A DNA stretch of 45,899 nt from DALYDD01 sp031973395 (GTDB lineage: Bacteria; Patescibacteriota; Minisyncoccia; Phycocordibacterales; CAIZLB01). The notes beneath the pieces are model-generated. The model had not been told where the DNA came from. It did not search any database and was given only the letters and a program-made list of their open reading frames with translations. Where the stretch lies: positions 1-45,899 of the forward strand of contig DALYDD010000008.1 of NCBI GenBank assembly GCA_031973395.1. The letters run 5' to 3'. Position numbers and translations under genes: made by a program. This document shows, one piece after another, positions 39,856-45,899 of this stretch (positions within the stretch are counted from its first letter, which is position 1; each line of letters starts with the position of its first letter).

Positions 39856-42800
39856 ATGACACTCAATAATAATCTGAAAAAACAAGTAGATCTCCCTGTC
39901 TGGGAATGGACGCGACTAGCACCGGGAGTTTCTTCTGCTGTTAGCGCATCTTGTACTGCCGACAATTCCCTCTTTCATGTAAGCTTTGGAAGATATATCT
40001 ATTATCTCCAGGCCGCCGCCACACTCGCGACCACGACCGCTTTGACTGGTTTTTTCAGATATGACACGATCAGCGATTCATATCAATTGCTTTCACAGCC
40101 ACCAATCGCGCCCGTGGCCTATACAGGACTGCAATTCGCGGGAGGTCAAGGTTATTCCGGGCTTGTGATTGGTAGTGGTGGCGGACTCAATACACTAGAA
40201 ATTCCAGCTTTGACGGGACAGATTTTAAAAGGTTTTGATATTCGCATCATCGAAGGGACTGGAGATGGTCAGCAAAGAATCATTACTGAAGTTTCTGATC
40301 CTGTTGTTTGGGACACCGGCACGGCGACAGCTGTAGCTGCAACTCCACAAAACAGCATTACTGATTCAAATAAAAACTGGACAATGAATCAGTGGGTTGG
40401 GTACCAGGTTCGCTTTGTATCTTCTTCTGGACAATCCCAAGTAAGAAAAATAATTTACAACAACTCAAACACATTGATTTTTGCAGATGTTGCGAAGTTT
40501 GCAGAAGATCCATGGGCATGGTCTCCAGTAACTACGATTGCAGGCTCCGCGCTCGTTATCGCAGTTGCCGGTTCTACGATTTACCAAATTGAATCCAGTG
40601 TAATTACTGTTGATACAAATTGGGCTGTTCAACCTGATACTACAAGCAGATTTGTTATTCGCGGAGGAGGAATTTGGATGATATCTCAAGGGACTACATA
40701 TACTTTGCAATACTATGACGTATTGGCTGATCAGTGGTATATCCGTAATGCAGGAGCCGCAACTTCACCAGTTACGGCAATCGGTACTGATGGTACGATT
40801 GTTAATTCTGGAGAAAATGCATCTGTATGGGAAAGAGGAACTGCAACAGGCTCTCAAACAACAACGACATTAAAAGATACCACCAAGAGTTGGACGGTCA
40901 ATCAATGGGTTGGATATTATGTCCGAATTTTTTCTGGTACAGGAGAAGATCAGTATAGAATGATTATCAGTAATACAGTAGATACATTAACTGTTTCGGC
41001 TTGGACTGTGATTACACCAGATACTACCACTAAGTATTTCATCGAAGCATTTGAAATGGGGACACTTTCATCTGTGGACACCATGACTCAAACAGGCGTT
41101 TCAACTGGAACTATCAATGGCTCTGTTTTTACTGCCGGTTCGACAACGGGCGTGTATTATCCAGGACAAATTCTTACAGGAACAGGAGTCCAATCTACAA
41201 AAACAGTCATATCGGCTGTAGCTGATTGTTATACAACAGGACTTTCTACAACAATAAACTTTGTGACTGGTAACCCTACGACACTTGGGATTACTGTTGG
41301 CATGGTGGTGTCTCTTGATTCTATTGTTGGATTGCCCGGACAAGCAGGTACAGGCGTACTTGCCGCAGGAAACCCGACGTATGTTACAGCAGTGGGATCG
41401 AGCACTGTAACCATAAACATTGCCCCGACAACAGCACTGCTTAATGCCACACTTCGATTTTCGACGGCATGGGTATCCGCACTCGCCGCACACACCAGTG
41501 TAGGTAATATGATCACTCTGGTCGGAGGCTCTCAGACCACAAACTTGTATCCCGGCATGTATGTTTCTGTTGGTTCGGGTACTGGTACATTTGTTGTTGG
41601 TACATATGTCGCTCAAATCATTGACTCAACTCGTTTTACAATTTCGCAGGCTCCAACAGTCGCACTATCGGGCTCAGTGTGGCTGCTTGGTCAAAGATAT
41701 CAGACAGTACTTCAAGACCAACTCTCTGGCACACCGGGTGGTGCGGGCACATACAGAGTATTTCCATCACAAATAGTTTCGAGTACAACTATCACCGGCA
41801 CCGGTGTTTCAACCGTCAAAGACAGTACTAAATCATGGCCAGCAAATCGTTGGAATAATTACATGATCCGAATTAAATCTGGAACAGGAAAAGGTCAGGC
41901 TAGACACATCTTAGACACTGGAACAGACGGTACTGTAGTTTATACGTCAGGTGCAGGAGCGACAAATTCTGGTTCAACCATTACCGTAGACAGCACTACA
42001 AATCTTGCTGTCAATCAAATTCTCACAGTAACATCTGGTACAGGCGCTTTTGCTTATGGTACTTATGTTAAATCAATAACAGATGCTACTACATTTATTG
42101 CATCAGCTGCACCAACAACAAACCTTTCAGCAAGTGCAGTCATAACAGGAACTGCAAATAACGTACTTAAGGTCTATCCGGCTTGGGATACAATGCCAGA
42201 CAATACATCTGTCTATGTAATCCACGGGGACGCTGATAAGAATTATTTTTCAACCGCAGCCCAAACTCCTACATTCATACACAACATTGAAAAAGATTTA
42301 TCAACAGGAGGTAGAAAAACTGAACAAGGTGTAGCAAGAGGTGCATCAGCCACTGGAAGAAATCCATTTCCTGTTGCAATTTCATCATGTGTACCTGTCT
42401 TAAATATCACTGGAGGATATGGATTTATTACAGGTGTTGCTACAACCGGCGGATCAAATACCTCAAACATTGCAACAATTACGTATTCAACCGCAGTTGC
42501 CTCTGGCGTATTTCCAGTTGGTTCTTGGATTACTGTCGCCGGTGTAACCCCAACAGTTTACAATGGAACATGGCAAGTTACCGCATCGAGTCCGGGATCA
42601 GTTTCGTTTTATAGCACAACTGCGACTGGTACCGTGACAGTACAAGGCACAGTCGGACAGGCGGCGTCTGTAAATCTAGAAGTCGGAACACTTGCTGGCG
42701 GGAATTGGGTTGCATTTGGAGCTGCAACAACCGTAACTATTACCGGATGCGTTCCATCAACATACAATGGAACTCTCACTGTTTCTTGCGGTGCATCAGG

Positions 42801-44937
42801 CACAACCGGAACAACATTTGGTGGCTATCAATCCGCAGCAGGAGCCACAAGTTCCGGAACAACCATTACTGTTACGAGCACTGTCGGCTTGATCGTTGGT
42901 GCAATTCCAACAATTACAGCAGGAACAGGAACATTTGCCACAGGCACAGTTGTAACCAGTATCACAGATGCAACACATTTTGTGGTAAACAATGCACCCT
43001 CAGTGGCACTTTCAGGTGGAGCAACAGTTGTAACAGTTGTACCATCAGTTGCGTTTACAGCATCAACTCCAGTTGGAAGCTTGGTCACTCTTGGTGTCGC
43101 TCAAAAAGTTCCACAAGCATCTACAGCAATTACAGGTGCCGGAGGAACTGTCACACTTACAACATCTCGTACTATTTTCCCTGTTGGTTCATGGATTGTA
43201 GTGACCGGTGCCGCACCAGGAACATACAATGGAATATTTCAAGTCACCGGTGGAACACCTGGTACAAATGTTACTTATGCAAATACCACAACAACAACTG
43301 CAACCACTCAATGTTTAGTTGGTATCGCTACACAGACCCAACTTGTCACAACCGTAAACAACCATATTTTTAAAACTGGGGACACGATTACCCATGCAGG
43401 CGATCAAGGATTTACCGCATCGACAAACAATGTTGCAGGTGCAATCACTGTAATGACCCCAGCCGTTGGAACTTCGGCGACTCAGTATACATATCCGGTT
43501 GCATCTCCTGCAGCACAAATGTTTATTTATGCCCAAACAACATCATCACTTCAGGATGGAAGCAAAAACTGGGTTCCAAATCAATGGGCAGGCTATCAGG
43601 TTACATACAACTCAACACAGATCACTGGTGTAGCAGCACCAGTTCAGCCAACTGTATTGACTGCATATATAATTGCCAATACAGCTACACAATTAATTTT
43701 TGCCGCTGCGCATTCTGCGGCCCCCGTTCAGGGAGTTTCAAGATATGTCATTACAGCCGCTTCAACAATGGCAGTTGGGAGCACGCTTGGGTGTTCAGAT
43801 TGCGGCCTTGTTCAAGGGGCGCAATTGATTACTCAATTACAAGATGTTACCAAAAGCTGGATAATGCCTGCCCCGATAACGGGAATCACAGGCACGACAA
43901 TCACCGTAGGTGGTGCAACGGTAGTGATTACAGGATCAATGAACGGAATTCTTCCAGGAATGACAGTTGCAATAACACTCGGTTCCGTATCACTTCCTTT
44001 AGGAACAACAATTTCATCGATTTCAGGAACAACCCTTACCCTATCGAATGTTTTTGGAGGCTCAGGTACAACCGCAACGTTCACTTTTGCAGCAACGGCA
44101 AGTAGTTCAGGGAATACAGTCACTGTCACTGGCTACCCTCTTACCAACCTTGCACCTGGAATGAAACTAGCTGTTACGTCTGTAACAAATATGTCTCCAT
44201 CAGTTCTTTCGACTGGAGCATTGGTGCAAAATGGTGGAGTGAACTTTACTCATGTTACGGTTCTTAGCATTACAAGTGCTACGACATTTACAATTTCTCA
44301 GACTCCTGCGATTGCATTGCAAAACGCAACCCTCAACGCAACTTTCTGGGTGCCAGGCCAGTGGATTGGTAGACGCGTGCGTATAACGTCGGGAACAACT
44401 ATAAACAACGTCGAAGCCATAGTCACTGCAAACACTCATAACGCACTTACTTTTGCAACAATTGGTACATCTCCGGTACATGGAACAAATGGGTATGCAA
44501 TACTACAGCAGCCTGTCGTTCGTGGATTAGGTACTGCGCTATTATGGAATTTCGGCACAACAAACTTATTGAACAGAGGTAAATACTTGTATCAAGCGCG
44601 TGGAGGCAACCTGCCTGGTTTTGATAGACTAAACCTGACTACTGATAAATGGGAATTCATTACCACTTCACCAGGATTTGAACCACTCTCGACTGGTGCA
44701 ATGTATGCGTACGATGGAGAAAATAGAATATACTTTACAGTCCAGGTTACGATGCGTGTGTATTATTTAGACATTGACACAAATACAATTCATCCTTCCG
44801 GCATGTATCCATATGTTGCTGGTACGGCAATTGTTGGGAACCGTATGGAAATATTCGAAACCGAAGATGGGCTCAAATATCTCTGGCTCAATCGGCATAG
44901 CAACGTCGAATGCTTTAGGCAATTGCTCTTCTATTAG
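39856..44937 (+). CDS. 1693-residue modular repeat protein of phage-structural type
   Basis: No signal peptide. The N-terminus (LPVWEWTRLAPGVSSAVSAS, GRYIYYLQAAATL) and C-terminus (NLPGFDRLNLTTDKWEFITT, ETEDGLKYLWLNRHSNVECF) look like a kelch/propeller-like frame that encloses the repeats. Repeat type A: D.TKSW..NQW.GY.VRI.SGTG..Q.R.I..NT..TLTV...W...PD.TS.Y.I, about six copies near residues 130, 169, 340, 654, 1233 and 1328/1496. Repeat type B: L.PGM.V.V.SGTG.F..GT.V.SITDAT.F.IS.AP..ALSG, at least five copies. It is rich in Thr, Ser, Gly and Val with almost no Cys. Likely a long fibre or tail-like surface structure. The leader before the ATG is almost pure C and A. Confidence 0.75.
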   Translation: MTLNNNLKKQVDLPVWEWTRLAPGVSSAVSASCTADNSLFHVSFGRYIYYLQAAATLATTTALTGFFRYDTISDSYQLLSQPPIAPVAYTGLQFAGGQGYSGLVIGSGGGLNTLEIPALTGQILKGFDIRIIEGTGDGQQRIITEVSDPVVWDTGTATAVAATPQNSITDSNKNWTMNQWVGYQVRFVSSSGQSQVRKIIYNNSNTLIFADVAKFAEDPWAWSPVTTIAGSALVIAVAGSTIYQIESSVITVDTNWAVQPDTTSRFVIRGGGIWMISQGTTYTLQYYDVLADQWYIRNAGAATSPVTAIGTDGTIVNSGENASVWERGTATGSQTTTTLKDTTKSWTVNQWVGYYVRIFSGTGEDQYRMIISNTVDTLTVSAWTVITPDTTTKYFIEAFEMGTLSSVDTMTQTGVSTGTINGSVFTAGSTTGVYYPGQILTGTGVQSTKTVISAVADCYTTGLSTTINFVTGNPTTLGITVGMVVSLDSIVGLPGQAGTGVLAAGNPTYVTAVGSSTVTINIAPTTALLNATLRFSTAWVSALAAHTSVGNMITLVGGSQTTNLYPGMYVSVGSGTGTFVVGTYVAQIIDSTRFTISQAPTVALSGSVWLLGQRYQTVLQDQLSGTPGGAGTYRVFPSQIVSSTTITGTGVSTVKDSTKSWPANRWNNYMIRIKSGTGKGQARHILDTGTDGTVVYTSGAGATNSGSTITVDSTTNLAVNQILTVTSGTGAFAYGTYVKSITDATTFIASAAPTTNLSASAVITGTANNVLKVYPAWDTMPDNTSVYVIHGDADKNYFSTAAQTPTFIHNIEKDLSTGGRKTEQGVARGASATGRNPFPVAISSCVPVLNITGGYGFITGVATTGGSNTSNIATITYSTAVASGVFPVGSWITVAGVTPTVYNGTWQVTASSPGSVSFYSTTATGTVTVQGTVGQAASVNLEVGTLAGGNWVAFGAATTVTITGCVPSTYNGTLTVSCGASGTTGTTFGGYQSAAGATSSGTTITVTSTVGLIVGAIPTITAGTGTFATGTVVTSITDATHFVVNNAPSVALSGGATVVTVVPSVAFTASTPVGSLVTLGVAQKVPQASTAITGAGGTVTLTTSRTIFPVGSWIVVTGAAPGTYNGIFQVTGGTPGTNVTYANTTTTTATTQCLVGIATQTQLVTTVNNHIFKTGDTITHAGDQGFTASTNNVAGAITVMTPAVGTSATQYTYPVASPAAQMFIYAQTTSSLQDGSKNWVPNQWAGYQVTYNSTQITGVAAPVQPTVLTAYIIANTATQLIFAAAHSAAPVQGVSRYVITAASTMAVGSTLGCSDCGLVQGAQLITQLQDVTKSWIMPAPITGITGTTITVGGATVVITGSMNGILPGMTVAITLGSVSLPLGTTISSISGTTLTLSNVFGGSGTTATFTFAATASSSGNTVTVTGYPLTNLAPGMKLAVTSVTNMSPSVLSTGALVQNGGVNFTHVTVLSITSATTFTISQTPAIALQNATLNATFWVPGQWIGRRVRITSGTTINNVEAIVTANTHNALTFATIGTSPVHGTNGYAILQQPVVRGLGTALLWNFGTTNLLNRGKYLYQARGGNLPGFDRLNLTTDKWEFITTSPGFEPLSTGAMYAYDGENRIYFTVQVTMRVYYLDIDTNTIHPSGMYPYVAGTAIVGNRMEIFETEDGLKYLWLNRHSNVECFRQLLFY
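43837..44400 (+). repeat. Type A module split by inserted type B modules
   Basis: The module starts as LQDVTKSW (about 43837-43860) and only resumes at FWVPGQWIGRRVRITSGT (about 44344-44398). Between them lie two type B units, beginning GILPGMTVAI and NLAPGMKLAV. The break falls exactly after KSW, and the resumed part begins with a second W. Confidence 0.6.
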
Positions 44938-44971
44938 CCATTACTAGCCCTCGCAGCCACAATACATCATC

Positions 44972-45899
44972 ATGAACATCTCATACCTCATCCAAATACT
45001 TCAGAACAAGATTACGGTTCTTAACAATGCCAAGAGCCAGGCTGTTTCTATTGGAGATTTTGAACAAATCAATGCTATCGACAAGGAATTGCTCGACACC
45101 CAAAATACGTTTTCCCAACTCGCCATGCTTGCAGACATCAATCAAGCCGCAGCAAATGCCAATTCAACACCAGCGGAAGTCATTGCAACAGGTCTCGATT
45201 CGATTCAGAATACCGCACCTTCAGTTCAAGGACCTTCTGCTGGAGCGATAGTGAATGGCTATGATATTTCTGCGTACGCCACAGACCCACTTCATGAACA
45301 AAAAATTCAAAATATTGTCAACGCAATCAATCCCTCATTTGCAAATGTGGCCGAAATTGACGCCTATATTCAAGGTATAGCACCAGGTAGTCCAGTCAAA
45401 GGCTATATGGTTGCAATATCCGCAGATAAATACACAGTCGACATGCCGCTTCTTTTGGCAATTATGCAAAACGATTCAAGCTTTGGAACCCAAGGTATCG
45501 GAGCGAGAACTTTTAACCCTGGAAATGTGGGCAATACAGGATTTGCAGAAAGATCATATGCAACATGGGACGACGGTGTGGATGCAGTGGCTTCATGGCT
45601 TAACAATCACAGAGTATCTCCTTTGGCACCTGCCCCATCTGCTGCGCCATTAGTTGAAGTCATGCCAGAGAATGTAGCACCGTACACTGAATCAGAGGTG
45701 GAATTTCCCGCCTTAGTTCCTGCAGATAATGTACCATCAACCCCTGCACCATCTGTACCAGCTGCAGACACCACAGCACCTACAACGACCACTCCAAATG
45801 CCTCTAATACCTCAGATGCAACACCAACAAATACCACGACAACACCAATAACTGATGCGCCACCTGTTGAGACAACCGAAACCCCTGTCGTAGTACCAC
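44972..45899 (+). CDS. Lysozyme/glucosaminidase-like protein, C-terminus beyond the window
   Basis: Open from ATG 44972 to the window end, 309 residues visible. The N-terminus is helical (SYLIQILQNKITVLNNAKSQ, FEQINAIDKELLDTQNTFSQ) with no signal peptide. Residues about 135-210 form a lysozyme/glucosaminidase-like domain (KGYMVAISADKYTVDMPLLL, AIMQNDSSFG, FNPGNVGNTGF, WDDGVDAVASWLNNH). Where GH73-type enzymes have the catalytic Glu (aLeSgwG) this protein has Asp (NDSSFG), so activity is uncertain. The remainder is a Pro/Thr/Ala-rich tail. It follows the giant repeat gene after 34 bases, with a CA-rich leader. It is probably a wall-cutting or wall-binding part of the same structure. Confidence 0.72.
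   Translation, partial: MNISYLIQILQNKITVLNNAKSQAVSIGDFEQINAIDKELLDTQNTFSQLAMLADINQAAANANSTPAEVIATGLDSIQNTAPSVQGPSAGAIVNGYDISAYATDPLHEQKIQNIVNAINPSFANVAEIDAYIQGIAPGSPVKGYMVAISADKYTVDMPLLLAIMQNDSSFGTQGIGARTFNPGNVGNTGFAERSYATWDDGVDAVASWLNNHRVSPLAPAPSAAPLVEVMPENVAPYTESEVEFPALVPADNVPSTPAPSVPAADTTAPTTTTPNASNTSDATPTNTTTTPITDAPPVETTETPVVVP

Noticed and set aside
42705..43373. Long alternative frame inside the giant gene (222 codons).
   Set aside because: Its Asn/Cys/Arg/Ser-rich composition with no structure is the usual shadow of Thr/Gly-rich repeats in another frame.
39856..44937. Variable protein of a diversity-generating retroelement.
   Set aside because: No reverse transcriptase or template repeat is present in the window; the diversity is among whole modules, not at adenines.
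1..45899. Recoding of TGA as in Gracilibacteria/Absconditabacteria.
   Set aside because: mreD and other genes end with TGA at sensible overlaps, and no conserved domain needs an in-frame TGA to be read through.

Overview
The window looks like one scaffold of a metagenome-assembled genome from a Patescibacteria/CPR bacterium, probably a Parcubacteria-type lineage. This is inferred from gene content and style, not from a marker gene. The signs are short genes packed on long one-strand runs, a compact MreD, a PriA-like protein without a recognisable ATPase site, and large secreted proteins with peptidoglycan-binding, PKD, cohesin and dockerin-like domains. Short -10-to-ATG distances are also frequent. 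The standard code applies, because TGA is used as a stop. Three runs of N (54, 10 and 10 bases) mark assembly gaps, and two of them damage genes. No rRNA, convincing tRNA, CRISPR array, insertion sequence or replication origin was seen.

Layout. 1-5.7 kb: the tail of a GNAT acetyltransferase, a candidate ~110-nt structured RNA, then a minus-strand cell-shape and peptidoglycan block (proS, mreB, mreC, mreD, mrdA/PBP2). 5.9-11 kb: rseP and frr, a gapped holB-like gene, a MazG-like gene and a second mreB, interrupted by two isolated plus-strand orphan genes. 11-16.5 kb: PriA-like, DsbA-like, def-fmt, a heavily regulated orphan and the ribosome hibernation factor. 16.5-30 kb: membrane and housekeeping genes (GDPD, DoxX, GlsB-like, RRM protein, RarA, glycosyltransferase, DedA, PurN, HIT, histidine phosphatase, TrmB-like, DUF378, VOC, GNAT, SMR-like) and further orphan cassettes.

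30-38.8 kb is a minus-strand surface region: a 1215-residue secreted protein with nested domains, two membrane-anchored cohesin-like proteins and, directly upstream of them, a secreted protein ending in two dockerin-type calcium loops. The dockerin end is hidden because a 10-N gap breaks its frame. This is a plausible cohesin-dockerin surface assembly. From 38.9 kb to the end, three plus-strand genes resemble a phage-type structural module: a protein with a Tat-like leader and EATLATRAS repeats, a 1693-residue modular repeat protein, and a lysozyme/glucosaminidase-like protein that runs off the window.

Scattered through the window are solitary orphan genes (5945, 8340, 15975, 20266 and 29011 starts), each with its own promoter and hairpin terminator and several visibly richer in G+C than their surroundings. 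The 15975 gene has a 25-base palindrome over its promoter and a folded leader that can hide its ribosome binding site.
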